From positions 1,095,001 through 1,159,000 of the forward strand of contig NZ_CP014335.1 of the NCBI RefSeq assembly GCF_001610955.1: DNA of 64,000 nucleotides. Direction: 5' to 3'. The translations under genes were made by a program, and so were the position numbers. The first letter of the stretch is position 1, and every line of letters starts with the position of its first letter. Positions 25,524 through 35,322 of this stretch are shown one piece after another. The notes under the pieces are model-generated. The model had not been told where the DNA came from. It saw only the letters and a list, made by a program, of their open reading frames with translations, and did not search any database. Source of the stretch: Geobacillus thermoleovorans (GTDB lineage Bacteria; Bacillota; Bacilli; Bacillales; Anoxybacillaceae).

Positions 25524-26684
25524 ATGAACATTCATGAATACCAAGCAAAAGAAATTTTGCGAAGCTATGGTGTGAGCGTGCCGAACGGCCGCGTCGCGTT
25601 CACGGTGGATGAAGCGGTCGAAGCGGCGAAAGAGCTCGGCGCGCCGGTGTGTGTCGTCAAAGCGCAAATTCATGCCGGCGGGCGCGGCAAAGCGGGCGGG
25701 GTGAAAGTGGCAAAAAGCCTCGAGGAAGTCCGTACATACGCCAGCGAATTGCTCGGCAAAGTGCTCGTCACCCATCAAACCGGCCCGGAAGGAAAAGAAG
25801 TGAAACGGCTGTTGATTGAAGAAGGGTGCGACATCCAAAAAGAATACTACATCGGCCTTGTCGTCGACCGCGCCACCTCGCGCGTCGTGTTAATGGGGTC
25901 GGAAGAAGGCGGAACGGAAATCGAAGAAGTGGCGGCGAAAACGCCGGAGAAAATTTTTAAAGAATACATCGATCCAGCCGTCGGGCTCCAAGCGTTCCAA
26001 GCGCGCCGATTGGCTTTCAACATCAACATTCCGAAGCATCTCGTCAACCAAGCGGTCAAATTTATGATGGGCTTGTACCAAGTGTTTGTCGATAAAGACT
26101 GCTCGATCGCCGAAATCAACCCGCTTGTCGTCACCGGCGACGGCAAAGTGATGGCGCTTGATGCGAAGCTGAATTTCGATTCAAACGCCTTATACCGCCA
26201 TCCGGACATCCTTGAATACCGCGACTTGGATGAAGAAGACCCGAAAGAAGTCGAAGCGTCGAAATACGACTTGAACTACATCGCTCTTGACGGCAACATC
26301 GGTTGCATGGTCAACGGCGCCGGCTTGGCGATGGCGACAATGGACATCATCAAATATTACGGAGGCGAGCCGGCCAACTTCCTCGATGTCGGCGGCGGCG
26401 CCAGCGAGGAAAAAGTAAGGGAAGCGTTCAAAATCATTTTGTCCGACCCGAACGTCAAAGGCATTTTCGTCAACATTTTCGGCGGCATTATGAAATGCGA
26501 TGTCATCGCGAGCGGCATCGTCGCGGCGACGAAGCAAGTCGGTTTGACGCTTCCGCTTGTCGTCCGGCTTGAAGGAACGAACGTTGAGCTTGGGAAAAAG
26601 ATTTTGCAAGAGTCAGGCTTAAACATTATTGCGGCCGAATCGATGGCGGACGGAGCACAAAAAATCGTCGAGCTAGTACGTTAA
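25524..26684 (+). CDS. sucC: Succinyl-CoA synthetase, beta subunit
   Basis: SucC (386 aa) is the ATP-grasp subunit of the TCA-cycle enzyme that makes ATP and succinate from succinyl-CoA. The N-terminal [17 protein letters not shown], the nucleotide-binding [13 protein letters not shown] and ATP-grasp metal residues in the EINPLVV segment are present; [13 protein letters not shown] begins the C-terminal CoA-ligase domain. The ATG at 25524 follows AGGAGGT. The alpha subunit follows after 17 bp. Confidence 0.97.
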   Translation: MNIHEYQAKEILRSYGVSVPNGRVAFTVDEAVEAAKELGAPVCVVKAQIHAGGRGKAGGVKVAKSLEEVRTYASELLGKVLVTHQTGPEGKEVKRLLIEEGCDIQKEYYIGLVVDRATSRVVLMGSEEGGTEIEEVAAKTPEKIFKEYIDPAVGLQAFQARRLAFNINIPKHLVNQAVKFMMGLYQVFVDKDCSIAEINPLVVTGDGKVMALDAKLNFDSNALYRHPDILEYRDLDEEDPKEVEASKYDLNYIALDGNIGCMVNGAGLAMATMDIIKYYGGEPANFLDVGGGASEEKVREAFKIILSDPNVKGIFVNIFGGIMKCDVIASGIVAATKQVGLTLPLVVRLEGTNVELGKKILQESGLNIIAAESMADGAQKIVELVR

Positions 26685-26701
26685 GAAAGCGAGGGAGACA
26701 C

Positions 26702-27604
26702 GTGAGCGTTTTTGTCAATAAAGACACGAAAGTGATCGTGCAAGGGATTACCGGTTCGCAAGGGCTGTTCCATACAAAGCAGATGATCGAGTACGGGACG
26801 AACATCGTCGGCGGCGTCACGCCGGGCAAAGGCGGCACGGAAGTCGAAGGCGTGCCGGTGTTTGACACTGTTTCGGAAGCGGTCGAAAGAACGGGAGCGA
26901 ACGCCTCGGTCATTTACGTTCCGCCGGCCTTCGCTGCGGATGCCATCATGGAAGCGGTCGACGCGGGACTCGACCTTGTCGTTTGCATCACCGAAGGCAT
27001 TCCGGTGCTTGATATGGTGAAAGTGAAACGGTACATGGAGGGCAAAAAGACGCGCCTCATCGGCCCGAACTGCCCGGGCGTCATTACGCCGGAAGAGTGC
27101 AAAATCGGCATTATGCCGGGCTATATCCATAAAAAAGGACATGTCGGCATTGTTTCCCGTTCCGGCACGCTGACGTACGAAGCCGTTCACCAACTGACGC
27201 AAGCCGGCATCGGCCAGTCGACGGCGGTCGGCATCGGCGGCGACCCGGTCAACGGCACAAACTTCATCGATGTGTTGAAGGCGTTTAATGAAGACGAAGA
27301 AACGTACGCGGTCATTATGATCGGTGAAATCGGCGGCACGGCGGAAGAAGAAGCGGCCGAATGGGTGAAAGCGAACATGACGAAACCGGTCGTCGGCTTT
27401 ATCGGCGGGCAAACGGCGCCTCCGGGCAAACGGATGGGCCATGCCGGCGCGATCATTTCCGGCGGCAAAGGCACGGCCGCAGAGAAAATCAAAAAAATGA
27501 CCGAATGCGGCATTAAAGTGGCGGAAACGCCGGCCGTCATCGGCGAAACGCTCATTTCTGTGCTGAAAGAACGCGGCTTGTACGAAAAATGCAAAACGCA
27601 CTAA
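26702..27604 (+). CDS. sucD: Succinyl-CoA synthetase, alpha subunit
   Basis: SucD (300 aa) binds CoA through its Rossmann domain ([16 protein letters not shown]) and carries the phosphohistidine intermediate in [12 protein letters not shown] near residue 245. GPNCPGVI and the PVNGTNFID segment are typical. The GTG start ([15 protein letters not shown]) has GAGGGAGA upstream. It forms the heteromeric enzyme with SucC; a hairpin follows. Confidence 0.97.
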   Translation: MSVFVNKDTKVIVQGITGSQGLFHTKQMIEYGTNIVGGVTPGKGGTEVEGVPVFDTVSEAVERTGANASVIYVPPAFAADAIMEAVDAGLDLVVCITEGIPVLDMVKVKRYMEGKKTRLIGPNCPGVITPEECKIGIMPGYIHKKGHVGIVSRSGTLTYEAVHQLTQAGIGQSTAVGIGGDPVNGTNFIDVLKAFNEDEETYAVIMIGEIGGTAEEEAAEWVKANMTKPVVGFIGGQTAPPGKRMGHAGAIISGGKGTAAEKIKKMTECGIKVAETPAVIGETLISVLKERGLYEKCKTH

Positions 27605-27612
27605 TGGTTTGG

Positions 27613-27634
27613 CCCCGCACGTCCTCGTGCGGGG
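27613..27634 (+). terminator. Hairpin after sucD
   Basis: CCCCGCACG and CGTGCGGGG form a perfect 9-bp stem with a TCCT loop, but only a weak T-tract (TGTTGC) follows, so it may act more as an RNA-stabilising 3' end than a full terminator. Confidence 0.6.
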
Positions 27635-27701
27635 TGTTGCATATCATGCTATAGATGCAATTTGAAGCTTTACCATTTGCCGCTTTTACAGAGCAATTGG
27701 A

Positions 27702-27829
27702 TCGACTGTCGGGCGACCGAACAACGCTGCTTAAAGACCCATGTATGGGTCTGTGAAGCGGGTGGCTGTTCGATCTTCCGTCACGCCAAGGCGTGACGAG
27801 GAAGCCTGCGGCTTGCCTCCGACAGTCGA
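27702..27829. repeat. Folded 128-nt element with multi-branch palindromic structure
   Basis: An 11-bp outer stem (TCGACTGTCGG at 27702-27712 with its complement at 27819-27829) encloses three stems. These are CGAACA/TGTTCG (27718-27723, 27767-27772) with inner CTGCTT/AAGCGG and AGACCCA/TGGGTCT; CGTCACGCC/GGCGTGACG (27779-27798); and AAGCC/GGCTT (27802-27814). An A-run follows. Almost every base can pair, so it is either a structured RNA or a palindromic repeat/mini-transposon. No flanking duplication is visible, and orientation is unknown. Confidence 0.65.
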
Positions 27830-27925
27830 AAAAATAGACAGGCGGCTTTTCCGTCAAGGATATGTTAAACGTTTTCGTTGCACCTATAGATCCATGTTGA
27901 AGGTGAAAAAAGAAAGGGGAGCAGT

Positions 27926-28807
27926 ATGTACGATACGGTCCGCGACCGACTTATCCATCTCCATCATTGCCGCGGGGCGGGATGGAAGACGATTCATTCC
28001 TTGCTTAAGGCTGATCCGACGCTCACCGCTCCATTTTCTCTGCCTCCTCATGATCTCCGCCCGCTCGTTCCGCTTTCCGACGCTCAATGGACCGCTTTTT
28101 TTCATGATTTGCATTCCATCGATGTGCAACGTGTGATAAAAACATATAAGGGCCGGTGCATTCGTGTGATCACTGTATTTGATTCCGACTATCCACCGCT
28201 GCTTAAATATATATACGCCCCGCCGTGGGTGCTGTATGCAAAGGGGGACTCCGCTTTGCTTCAGGAGCGGAAACTGATCAGCATCGTTGGCACGAGGCGG
28301 CCGACGAAGGAAGGAATCGAAGCGTTGAACAAATTGGTGCCGCCGCTTGTTGCCGCCGGCTTTACGATCGTCAGCGGGCTCGCGTTTGGGATTGACGTGT
28401 GCGCCCACCAACTCGCCGTCCAGCATGGCGGGTCGACGATCGCCGTCATCGCCGGTGGGCTGGACCACATTTATCCGAAAGAACATCGACCGTTCGCCAC
28501 CCGGCTGATGAACGAACAGTTGGTCATCGCTGAGCATCCGCCGGCAACGCGCCCACAGGCATGGCAGTTTCCCGCGCGCAATCGCATCATCAGCGGGCTG
28601 TCGCTCGGCACGCTTGTCGTGCAGGCGAAGCGAAAAAGCGGTTCGCTCATTACCGCCGCGTATGCGCTTGAGCAAGGGCGGGAAGTGTTCGCCGTCCCCG
28701 GCCCGATCGGTTTGGCGGAATCCGCCGGGCCGAATACGCTCATTCAGCACGGGGCAAAACTAGTGCAAGAAGCGGCGGACATTTTGGATGAATTCCCGTA
28801 CGTGTAA
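27926..28807 (+). CDS. dprA: DNA-processing protein DprA (Smf)
   Basis: DprA (293 aa) protects incoming single-stranded DNA in transformation and loads RecA. The Rossmann-like core contains IVGTRRPTKEG, SGLAFGIDVCAHQLA and the conserved FPARNRIISGLSLGTLVVQA. GAAAGGGGAGC precedes the ATG. It lies before topA as in B. subtilis, but the 320 bp upstream separate it from sucD. Confidence 0.95.
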   Translation: MYDTVRDRLIHLHHCRGAGWKTIHSLLKADPTLTAPFSLPPHDLRPLVPLSDAQWTAFFHDLHSIDVQRVIKTYKGRCIRVITVFDSDYPPLLKYIYAPPWVLYAKGDSALLQERKLISIVGTRRPTKEGIEALNKLVPPLVAAGFTIVSGLAFGIDVCAHQLAVQHGGSTIAVIAGGLDHIYPKEHRPFATRLMNEQLVIAEHPPATRPQAWQFPARNRIISGLSLGTLVVQAKRKSGSLITAAYALEQGREVFAVPGPIGLAESAGPNTLIQHGAKLVQEAADILDEFPYV

Positions 28808-28816
28808 TGCACATGT

Positions 28817-28845
28817 TTGACAAATGCGGCAATAATCATTAATAA
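28817..28845 (+). promoter_or_regulatory. Sigma-A promoter of topA
   Basis: A consensus TTGACA (28817-28822) and TAATAA (28840-28845) with a 17-bp spacer lie 40 bp before topA. Confidence 0.75.
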
Positions 28846-28885
28846 TAATGAAGATTTCAATTTACCTCCTAGGGGTGGAAGATGG

Positions 28886-30961
28886 ATGTCAGACTACTTA
28901 GTTATCGTCGAATCGCCAACGAAAGCGAAGACGATCGAACGATACTTGGGAAAAAAATATACAGTCAAAGCGTCGATGGGCCACGTCCGCGATTTGCCAA
29001 AAAGCCAAATGGGCGTTGATATAGACCACGGCTACGAGCCGAAATACATTACGATCCGCGGCAAAGGCCAGGTGATCAAAGAGTTGAAAACGGCGGCGAA
29101 AAAAGCGAAAAAAGTGTTTCTTGCCGCCGACCCCGATCGCGAAGGAGAGGCGATCGCCTGGCATTTGGCCCACATGCTCGATCTGGACATTCACTCTGAT
29201 TGCCGCGTTGTCTTTCATGAGATCACGAAGGATGCTATTCAGCAATCGTTTCAGCAGCCGCGCGCGATCAATATGAATCTTGTTGACGCCCAGCAGGCGC
29301 GGCGCGTGCTCGACCGCCTCGTCGGCTATAACATCAGCCCGCTCTTATGGAAAAAGGTGAAAAAAGGATTAAGCGCCGGCCGCGTCCAATCGGTGGCGCT
29401 GCGCCTCATCATCGATCGGGAACGAGAAATTCGCGAGTTTCAGCCGGAAGAATATTGGACGATTCAAGCGACGTTTCAAAAAGAAGGAGAGACGTTTGCC
29501 GCCTCGTTTTACAGTATTGACGGACAAAAGCGCGATTTAAAGACGGAGGCGGATGTGAAAGCCGTGCTGGACCGCTTAAACGGAACGGCATTTGCGGTGA
29601 AAACGGTGACAAAACGAGAGCGCAAGCGCAGCCCCGTGCCGCCGTTTACGACGTCGTCGCTTCAGCAGGAAGCGGCGCGCAAACTGAATTTCCGGACGAA
29701 AAAGACGATGATGATCGCCCAGCAGCTGTACGAAGGAATCGATCTTGGCAGCGAAGGGACGGTCGGTTTGATCACGTATATGCGCACCGATTCAACGCGC
29801 GTCGCCGAGACGGCGCAGCAAGAGGCGGCGGCATATATCGAGGCGACGTTCGGCGCTATGTATGTCAACCAGGAAAAGCGGAAAGAGAAGAAAAGCACGA
29901 ACGCCCAAGACGCCCACGAAGCGATTCGCCCGACATCGGCATTTCGCGATCCGGACAAAGTGAAACCGTATTTGACGCGCGACCAGTTTCGGTTGTATAA
30001 ACTCATTTGGGAACGGTTCATCGCCAGTCAAATGGCGGCCGCCGTGCTTGACACCATGAGCGTCGAGTTGGAAAACAACGGTGTCGTGTTCCGCGCCAGC
30101 GGCTCGAAGGTGAAATTTCCAGGGTTTATGAAAGTGTATATTGAAGGAACGGACGATCAAACGGAAGAGCAGGACCGTATCCTCCCGGATTTGGAAGAAG
30201 AGGAAACGGTTGAGAGCGAAACGATCGAATCGAAGCAGCACTTTACTCAGCCGCCGCCGCGCTACACGGAAGCCCGCCTCGTCAAAACGTTGGAGGAACT
30301 CGGCATCGGCCGCCCGTCGACGTATGCCCCGACGCTTGATACGATCCAAAAACGCAACTATGTCGTCCTTGAGAACAAGCGGTTTGTCCCGACCGAGCTC
30401 GGCGAAATCGTTGTAGAGCTGATGCTCGAATTTTTCCCGGAAATTATCGATGTCGAGTTTACGGCGAAAATGGAAAAAGAATTGGACGAAATTGAAGAAG
30501 GGAAAGTGGAATGGATCAAAGTCGTCGACGAGTTTTACCGCGAATTTGAAAAACGGTTGAAAGTGGCGGAAAAAGAAATGCGCGCAGTTGAGATTAAGGA
30601 TGAGCCGGCCGGCATTGACTGCGAGGTGTGCGGCAGTCCGATGGTGTACAAAATGGGCCGTTTCGGCAAGTTTATCGCCTGCTCGAATTTTCCGGAATGC
30701 CGCCATACGAAGCCGATTGTCAAAGAAATCGGCGTCAAGTGCCCGAAATGCCGCGAGGGCAACATCGTCGAGCGCAGCACGAAAAGAAAGCGGGTGTTTT
30801 ACGGCTGCGACCGTTTCCCGGATTGCGACTTCGTCTCGTGGGATAAACCGCTCGCCCGCCCGTGTCCGAAATGCGCGGGGCTGCTTGTGGAGAAAGTGCT
30901 GAAAAAAGGTGTGCAAGTGCAATGCACGGCGTGCGACTATGAAGAGCGGCTAGAAGCTTGA
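28886..30961 (+). CDS. topA: DNA topoisomerase I
   Basis: Topoisomerase I (691 aa) relaxes negative supercoils behind transcription and replication. The Toprim domain begins [20 protein letters not shown] and carries [16 protein letters not shown] with the metal-binding acids. The catalytic tyrosine is Tyr298 in [11 protein letters not shown]. The C-terminus has three four-cysteine zinc motifs (CEVCGSPM...CSNFPEC; CPKCREG...CDRFPDC; CPKCAG...CTAC). The ATG at 28886 follows AGGGGTGGAA; a longer in-frame start at 28817 would lie in the promoter and is rejected. Confidence 0.97.
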   Translation: MSDYLVIVESPTKAKTIERYLGKKYTVKASMGHVRDLPKSQMGVDIDHGYEPKYITIRGKGQVIKELKTAAKKAKKVFLAADPDREGEAIAWHLAHMLDLDIHSDCRVVFHEITKDAIQQSFQQPRAINMNLVDAQQARRVLDRLVGYNISPLLWKKVKKGLSAGRVQSVALRLIIDREREIREFQPEEYWTIQATFQKEGETFAASFYSIDGQKRDLKTEADVKAVLDRLNGTAFAVKTVTKRERKRSPVPPFTTSSLQQEAARKLNFRTKKTMMIAQQLYEGIDLGSEGTVGLITYMRTDSTRVAETAQQEAAAYIEATFGAMYVNQEKRKEKKSTNAQDAHEAIRPTSAFRDPDKVKPYLTRDQFRLYKLIWERFIASQMAAAVLDTMSVELENNGVVFRASGSKVKFPGFMKVYIEGTDDQTEEQDRILPDLEEEETVESETIESKQHFTQPPPRYTEARLVKTLEELGIGRPSTYAPTLDTIQKRNYVVLENKRFVPTELGEIVVELMLEFFPEIIDVEFTAKMEKELDEIEEGKVEWIKVVDEFYREFEKRLKVAEKEMRAVEIKDEPAGIDCEVCGSPMVYKMGRFGKFIACSNFPECRHTKPIVKEIGVKCPKCREGNIVERSTKRKRVFYGCDRFPDCDFVSWDKPLARPCPKCAGLLVEKVLKKGVQVQCTACDYEERLEA

Positions 30962-31001
30962 ATAGGCATCGGATACAATTCAGAATTTTATAAAAAAACA
31001 G

Positions 31002-31031
31002 TTGCATTCATGCGGATGAATATGGTACGAT
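31002..31031 (+). promoter_or_regulatory. Possible promoter of xerC-hslVU
   Basis: TTGCAT (31002-31007) and TACGAT (31026-31031) are separated by 18 bp, about 25 bp before the xerC start. No terminator is visible after topA, so xerC may also be read from there. Confidence 0.55.
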
Positions 31032-31056
31032 GTAGTAGCCGTTGCGGGGTGAGGCG

Positions 31057-31959
31057 ATGGAGAATTCGAAACTTGCGTTACAATTATTCATGGAATATTT
31101 ACAAATCGAGAAAAATTATTCACAATATACTATTGTGTGTTACCGGCGTGACATTGAGCAGTTTTTCCGGTTTATGGATGAGGAAGGAATCGGCGCGCTC
31201 AATGAAGTGTCCTACAGCGACGTTCGTTTATATTTGACGAAACTATACGAGCAACAGTTGGCCAGCCGTTCGGTCGCCCGCAAAATTTCGAGTCTGCGCA
31301 GCTTTTACAAGTTTTTGTTGCGCGAAGGGCGGGCGGCCGAAAACCCGTTTGCGCTCGCGACACTGCCGAAAAAAGAGCAAAAAATTCCTAATTTTTTATA
31401 CCCAAAAGAATTAGAAGCATTGTTTCTTGTCAATGATGAAAATACGGCCCTAGGCCAGCGCAATGCGGCGCTGCTTGAGTTGTTGTACGCGACTGGCGCT
31501 CGGGTTAGTGAATGTTGTCACATACAGCTGTCTGATGTCGATTTTGTTGCGGAAACCGTGCTCATTCACGGCAAAGGAAACAAGCAGCGCTACGTTCCGT
31601 TCGGCCGTCCGGCCCGCGAAGCGCTTGAACGGTATATCCATAGGGGCCGACGCGAACTGACAAGAAAGCTGCCGGCGGACCACCGCTATTTATTTGTCAA
31701 CGCCCGAGGCAATCCGCTCACGCCTCGGGGAGTGCGCCATATTTTGGATCGGATTGTCGAAGCCGCTGCGCTGACGCAAAACATCAGCCCGCACGTGCTT
31801 CGGCATACGTTTGCGACTCATTTGCTCAACGAAGGGGCCGATCTCCGTTCAGTGCAGGAACTGCTCGGTCATGCGCATTTGTCATCGACGCAAGTGTATA
31901 CACATGTAACGAAAGACCGGCTGCGGCATATTTATTTGCAGGCGCATCCGCGGGCGTAA
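31057..31959 (+). CDS. xerC: Tyrosine recombinase XerC (CodV)
   Basis: XerC (300 aa) resolves chromosome dimers at dif with XerD. An N-terminal SAM-like core-binding domain (1-90) precedes the catalytic domain with Arg149 (ATGARVSE), Lys173 (HGKGNKQR), His246-x-x-Arg249 (HVLRH), His272 and nucleophile Tyr281 (QVYTHV). The ATG at 31057 with GGGGTGAGG is preferred over a TTG 15 bp upstream. In B. subtilis trmFO lies between topA and this gene; here it does not. Confidence 0.96.
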   Translation: MENSKLALQLFMEYLQIEKNYSQYTIVCYRRDIEQFFRFMDEEGIGALNEVSYSDVRLYLTKLYEQQLASRSVARKISSLRSFYKFLLREGRAAENPFALATLPKKEQKIPNFLYPKELEALFLVNDENTALGQRNAALLELLYATGARVSECCHIQLSDVDFVAETVLIHGKGNKQRYVPFGRPAREALERYIHRGRRELTRKLPADHRYLFVNARGNPLTPRGVRHILDRIVEAAALTQNISPHVLRHTFATHLLNEGADLRSVQELLGHAHLSSTQVYTHVTKDRLRHIYLQAHPRA

Positions 31960-31982
31960 CCCGCAGGCAAGGAGGGGAAATG

Positions 31983-32525
31983 ATGGGAGCCTTTCATGCG
32001 ACGACAATTTTTGCCATCCGCCATAACGGCGCATCCGCCATGGCTGGAGACGGCCAAGTGACGTTCGGCAATGCGGTCGTCATGAAGCATACAGCGAAAA
32101 AAGTGCGGCGGCTGTTCCAAGGAAACGTGCTCGCCGGTTTTGCCGGCTCCGTCGCTGACGCGTTTACGCTGTTTGAAATGTTTGAAGGCAAGCTCGAACA
32201 ATGGAATGGCAACTTGCCGCGCGCGGCGGTTGAGCTGGCGAAAGAGTGGCGGAGCGATAAAGTGTTGCGCCGCCTCGAGGCGATGCTCATTGTTATGGAC
32301 AAACAGCATTTGTTGCTTGTCTCCGGCACGGGCGAAGTGATTGAGCCGGATGATGGCATGCTTGCCATCGGCTCGGGCGGTCAGTATGCGTTGGCTGCTG
32401 GGCGTGCGTTGAAGAAGTACGCCGGCGGCTCGATGACCGCGAAAGAGATTGCCAAGGCGGCGCTCGAGATCGCTGCTGACATTTGCATTTATACGAACGG
32501 CCATATTATTGTCGAAGAGCTGTAA
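31983..32525 (+). CDS. hslV: HslV/ClpQ protease subunit
   Basis: HslV (180 aa) forms the peptidase core of the HslVU (CodWX) ATP-dependent protease. [23 protein letters not shown] aligns with the E. coli N-terminal TTIVSVRRNG, and [19 protein letters not shown] and AIGSGG are conserved. The ATG at 31983 is preferred over ATG 31980 because AAGGAGGGG is then 5-6 bp away. The product would begin MGAFHATT, with Gly where B. subtilis CodW has its active N-terminal Ser. Confidence 0.94.
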   Translation: MGAFHATTIFAIRHNGASAMAGDGQVTFGNAVVMKHTAKKVRRLFQGNVLAGFAGSVADAFTLFEMFEGKLEQWNGNLPRAAVELAKEWRSDKVLRRLEAMLIVMDKQHLLLVSGTGEVIEPDDGMLAIGSGGQYALAAGRALKKYAGGSMTAKEIAKAALEIAADICIYTNGHIIVEEL

Positions 32526-32539
32526 AAAGGAGGAGGCCG

Positions 32540-33937
32540 ATGATGGCGGAAACGTTGACTCCACGGCAGATTGTCGAAAAGCTCGATCAGTTCATCGTCG
32601 GGCAAAAAGAGGCAAAAAAGGCGGTGGCGATCGCGCTTCGCAACCGGTACCGCCGCAGTTTGCTCGATGAAAAATTGCGCGATGAAGTGATGCCGAAAAA
32701 CATTTTAATGATCGGCCCGACCGGGGTCGGGAAGACCGAGATCGCCCGCCGGCTCGCCAAACTCGTCGGCGCCCCGTTCATCAAAGTCGAAGCGACGAAA
32801 TTCACCGAAGTCGGTTATGTCGGGCGCGACGTCGAATCGATGGTGCGCGATTTGGTGGAAACGTCAGTTAGGCTCGTGAAAGAACGAAAAATGAACGAAG
32901 TGAAAGACAGGGCTGAACAGCAGGCGAACAAGCGGCTTGTTGAACTGCTTGTTCCGGGCAAGCCAAAGCAGACAATCAAAAATCCGCTTGAGCTGCTGTT
33001 TGGCGGCCAAGGAGCCCAAGCGGACAACAGCTACAGCCATGAGGATGAACAGGTGGAACAAAAGCGGCGCCAAGTTGCTTGGCAGTTGGCAAACGGGCAG
33101 TTGGAGAACGAGATGGTGACGATTGAAATCGAGGAACAGACGCCGTTATGGTTTGACTTTTTGCAAGGGGCAGGCATTGAGCAGATGGGGATGAACATGC
33201 AGGACGCCTTGAGCAGCCTCATGCCGAAGCGGCGCAAAAAGCGGCGTCTCAAAGTGAGTGAAGCGCGCAAAGTGCTCATCAACGAGGAAGCGCAAAAGCT
33301 GATCGACATGGATGAAGTGACGCAAGAGGCCGTCCGCCTGGCTGAACAGTCCGGCATCATTTTTATCGATGAAATCGACAAAATCGCCCGCAGCGGAGCG
33401 GTGTCCGGCTCGGCCGACGTCTCGCGCGAAGGGGTGCAGCGCGACATTTTGCCAATTGTCGAAGGGTCGACCGTCATGACGAAGTACGGACCGGTGAAAA
33501 CAGACCATATTTTATTCATCGCCGCCGGCGCGTTCCATATGGCGAAACCGTCGGATTTGATCCCTGAGCTGCAAGGCCGTTTCCCGATCCGCGTCGAACT
33601 TGCGAAACTTTCGGTCGACGATTTCGTAAGAATATTAGTCGAGCCGAATAACGCGCTCATTAAACAATATCAAGCTCTTTTGGCAACAGAAGGTATAAGT
33701 CTTGAATTTTCTGACGATGCTATTCGTAAGATTGCCGAGGTGGCGTTTGAAGTAAACCAGACGACCGACAACATCGGTGCGCGCCGGTTGCACACGATTT
33801 TGGAAAAACTGCTGGAAGACTTGCTGTTTGAGGCGCCGGACATCGGAATCGACAAGGTCGTCATCACACCGCAATATGTCGAGCAAAAACTCGGCAGCAT
33901 CGTCAAAAACAAAGATTTAAGCGAGTTTATTTTATGA
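32540..33937 (+). CDS. hslU: HslU/ClpY ATPase subunit
   Basis: HslU (465 aa) is the AAA+ unfoldase that feeds substrates into HslV. Walker A GPTGVGKT (59-66), Walker [12 protein letters not shown], the pore-loop motif GYVGRDVES and the C-terminal sensor 2 region ([12 protein letters not shown]) are present; the C-terminal tail [10 protein letters not shown] inserts into HslV. The I domain (about 110-240) holds [26 protein letters not shown] precedes two adjacent ATGs (32540, 32543); either may be used. Confidence 0.96.
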   Translation: MMAETLTPRQIVEKLDQFIVGQKEAKKAVAIALRNRYRRSLLDEKLRDEVMPKNILMIGPTGVGKTEIARRLAKLVGAPFIKVEATKFTEVGYVGRDVESMVRDLVETSVRLVKERKMNEVKDRAEQQANKRLVELLVPGKPKQTIKNPLELLFGGQGAQADNSYSHEDEQVEQKRRQVAWQLANGQLENEMVTIEIEEQTPLWFDFLQGAGIEQMGMNMQDALSSLMPKRRKKRRLKVSEARKVLINEEAQKLIDMDEVTQEAVRLAEQSGIIFIDEIDKIARSGAVSGSADVSREGVQRDILPIVEGSTVMTKYGPVKTDHILFIAAGAFHMAKPSDLIPELQGRFPIRVELAKLSVDDFVRILVEPNNALIKQYQALLATEGISLEFSDDAIRKIAEVAFEVNQTTDNIGARRLHTILEKLLEDLLFEAPDIGIDKVVITPQYVEQKLGSIVKNKDLSEFIL

Positions 33938-33953
33938 GGAGGAGATGAAATCA

Positions 33954-34733
33954 ATGAACTTGCTAGAGAAAACGCGGAAAATCAACGCCATGTTGCAAAA
34001 GGCGGCCGGGCGGCCGGTCAATTTTAAAGAAATGGCAGAAACGCTTTGCGAAGTGATTGAAGCCAATGTGTTTGTCGTCAGCCGCCGCGGCAAACTGCTT
34101 GGATTCGCCATTAAACAATCGATTGAAAACGAACGGATGAAGCGAATGCTGGAGGAGCGCCAGTTTCCGGAAGAATACACGAAAAACTTGTTCAACATTA
34201 CGGAAACGTCTCCTAATATTGATATTAATAGCGAATATACGGCGTTTCCAGTGGAAAATCGTGACTTGTTCAAAACCGGCTTGACGACGATTGTTCCGAT
34301 CAACGGCGGAGGCGAGCGGCTCGGCACGCTCATTTTATCGCGCCTTGACCGCGAGTTTGACAATGACGATCTCATTTTGGCTGAATACGGTGCGACGGTC
34401 GTCGGCATGGAAATTCTGCGTGAAAAGGCGGAAGAAATTGAAGAGGAAGCGCGCAGCAAGGCGGTCGTGCAAATGGCGATCAGCTCCCTTTCTTACAGCG
34501 AGCTTGAGGCGATCGAACACATTTTTGAGGAGCTTGACGGAACGGAAGGACTGCTTGTCGCGAGCAAAATCGCCGACCGCGTCGGCATCACCCGCTCGGT
34601 CATTGTCAATGCTCTGCGCAAACTAGAAAGCGCCGGCGTGATCGAATCGCGTTCACTCGGCATGAAAGGAACGTACATTAAAGTATTGAACGACAAGTTT
34701 TTAAGCGAACTTGAAAAATTGAAATCGAGCTGA
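33954..34733 (+). CDS. codY: Global regulator CodY
   Basis: CodY (259 aa) represses stationary-phase and nutrient-uptake genes when GTP and branched-chain amino acids are high. The N-terminal GAF domain (about 1-155) includes [16 protein letters not shown] and the ligand-pocket segment [14 protein letters not shown]. The C-terminal winged helix-turn-helix contains [21 protein letters not shown], almost unchanged from B. subtilis. The ATG at 33954 has AGGAGGAG 8 bp upstream. It follows hslU by 16 bp, as in the B. subtilis codVWXY operon, and ends with a terminator before the flagellar operon. Confidence 0.97.
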   Translation: MNLLEKTRKINAMLQKAAGRPVNFKEMAETLCEVIEANVFVVSRRGKLLGFAIKQSIENERMKRMLEERQFPEEYTKNLFNITETSPNIDINSEYTAFPVENRDLFKTGLTTIVPINGGGERLGTLILSRLDREFDNDDLILAEYGATVVGMEILREKAEEIEEEARSKAVVQMAISSLSYSELEAIEHIFEELDGTEGLLVASKIADRVGITRSVIVNALRKLESAGVIESRSLGMKGTYIKVLNDKFLSELEKLKSS

Positions 34734-34748
34734 ACGGCGCAGCCGCCT

Positions 34749-34783
34749 AAGCCCGCTGGGTATTTTGGCCCGGCGGGTTTTTT
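34749..34783 (+). terminator. Intrinsic terminator after codY
   Basis: CCCGCTGGG pairs with CCCGGCGGG (one G-U pair) around TATTTTGG, extended by A-T pairs, then six T residues. It separates codY from the fla/che operon. Confidence 0.88.
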
Positions 34784-34825
34784 GTTTTGACAAACATCCT
34801 TGGCATCGTTTTTCTGTAATGGCAT

Positions 34826-34832
34826 CGTCGAA
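34826..34832 (+). promoter_or_regulatory. Spo0A-box-like sequence, upstream copy
   Basis: CGTCGAA differs from the Spo0A box TGTCGAA by one base. It is part of a 12-bp direct repeat GTCGAAAAATAG found at 34827-34838 and 34899-34910. Confidence 0.35.
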
Positions 34833-34852
34833 AAATAGTACCAAGTTCCGTC

Positions 34853-34881
34853 TATACATTGGGTTTTCTTTCCCGTAAAAT
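34853..34881 (+). promoter_or_regulatory. Candidate promoter of the fla/che operon
   Basis: TATACA (34853-34858) and TAAAAT (34876-34881) are separated by 17 bp, about 50 bp before flgB. The -35 matches TTGACA at 4 of 6. I looked for a sigma-D pattern (TAAA-N15-CCGATAT) and saw none, so this is a tentative sigma-A site. Confidence 0.45.
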
Positions 34882-34897
34882 GAAAACTAGCAGAAAT

Positions 34898-34904
34898 TGT
34901 CGAA
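34898..34904 (+). promoter_or_regulatory. Spo0A box just downstream of the fla/che start
   Basis: TGTCGAA is an exact Spo0A box, placed about 10 bp after the likely start of transcription. Binding there would repress the operon during entry to sporulation. Confidence 0.45.
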
Positions 34905-34929
34905 AAATAGGAGAAAAGAGGGGATTCCA

Positions 34930-35319
34930 TTGGCGCTCTTTTCAGCGACGATCGGTTGGCTTGAACAAGGGCTTCGCTACGCTGCGCTTCGCCAACAGGC
35001 GATCGCCGACAACATCGCCAACGCCGATACGCCGGGCTATAAGGCGAAAGATGTGCGCTTTCAGGCTGAATTGGAACGGGCGTTTCGGCTTGAGGCCAAA
35101 CGGACGAATCCGAAGCATTTTTCGTTTCCAAACGAACAAAATGGAAAAATCATCGTGACGACGGACACAACGGTGAGTTACAATCATAATGGAAACAGTG
35201 TCGATATCGATCAGGAAATGTCAAAACTAGCAGAAAACCAAATTTATTACAATGCCTTAATCGAGCGGCTCAACGGCAAATTTACAACGTTGAAAACAGT
35301 GATTAAAGGAGGGAAATAA
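34930..35319 (+). CDS. flgB: Flagellar rod protein FlgB
   Basis: FlgB (129 aa) is a proximal rod subunit of the basal body. DNIANADTPGYKAKDVRF is the conserved N-terminal rod motif, and the C-terminus LAENQIYYNALIERLNGKFTTLKTVI forms the coiled-coil end of the family. I place the start at TTG 34930 (MALFSATIGWLE), which aligns with B. subtilis MKLFSGTI and has AGAGGGGA just upstream; the longer TTG at 34897 lies in the control region. First gene of the operon. Confidence 0.93.
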   Translation: MALFSATIGWLEQGLRYAALRQQAIADNIANADTPGYKAKDVRFQAELERAFRLEAKRTNPKHFSFPNEQNGKIIVTTDTTVSYNHNGNSVDIDQEMSKLAENQIYYNALIERLNGKFTTLKTVIKGGK

Positions 35320-35322
35320 CGG

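Larger units (their letters stand above)
27605..27925 (+). other. Gene-free stretch between sucD and dprA
   Basis: These 321 bp contain no ORF with an SD site. They hold the sucD terminator hairpin (27613-27634), an imperfect palindrome TTGCAT...ATGCAA (27637-27660), the large folded element at 27702-27829, then an A-run, and the SD of dprA. I see no convincing promoter ahead of the folded element. Confidence 0.7.

Noticed and set aside
34897..34929. Longer FlgB starting at TTG 34897
   Set aside because: It would translate the Spo0A-box repeat and has no SD; the shorter TTG start aligns with B. subtilis.
34784..34929. Sigma-D promoter ahead of flgB
   Set aside because: I looked for TAAA-N15-CCGATAT and found no acceptable match in this stretch.
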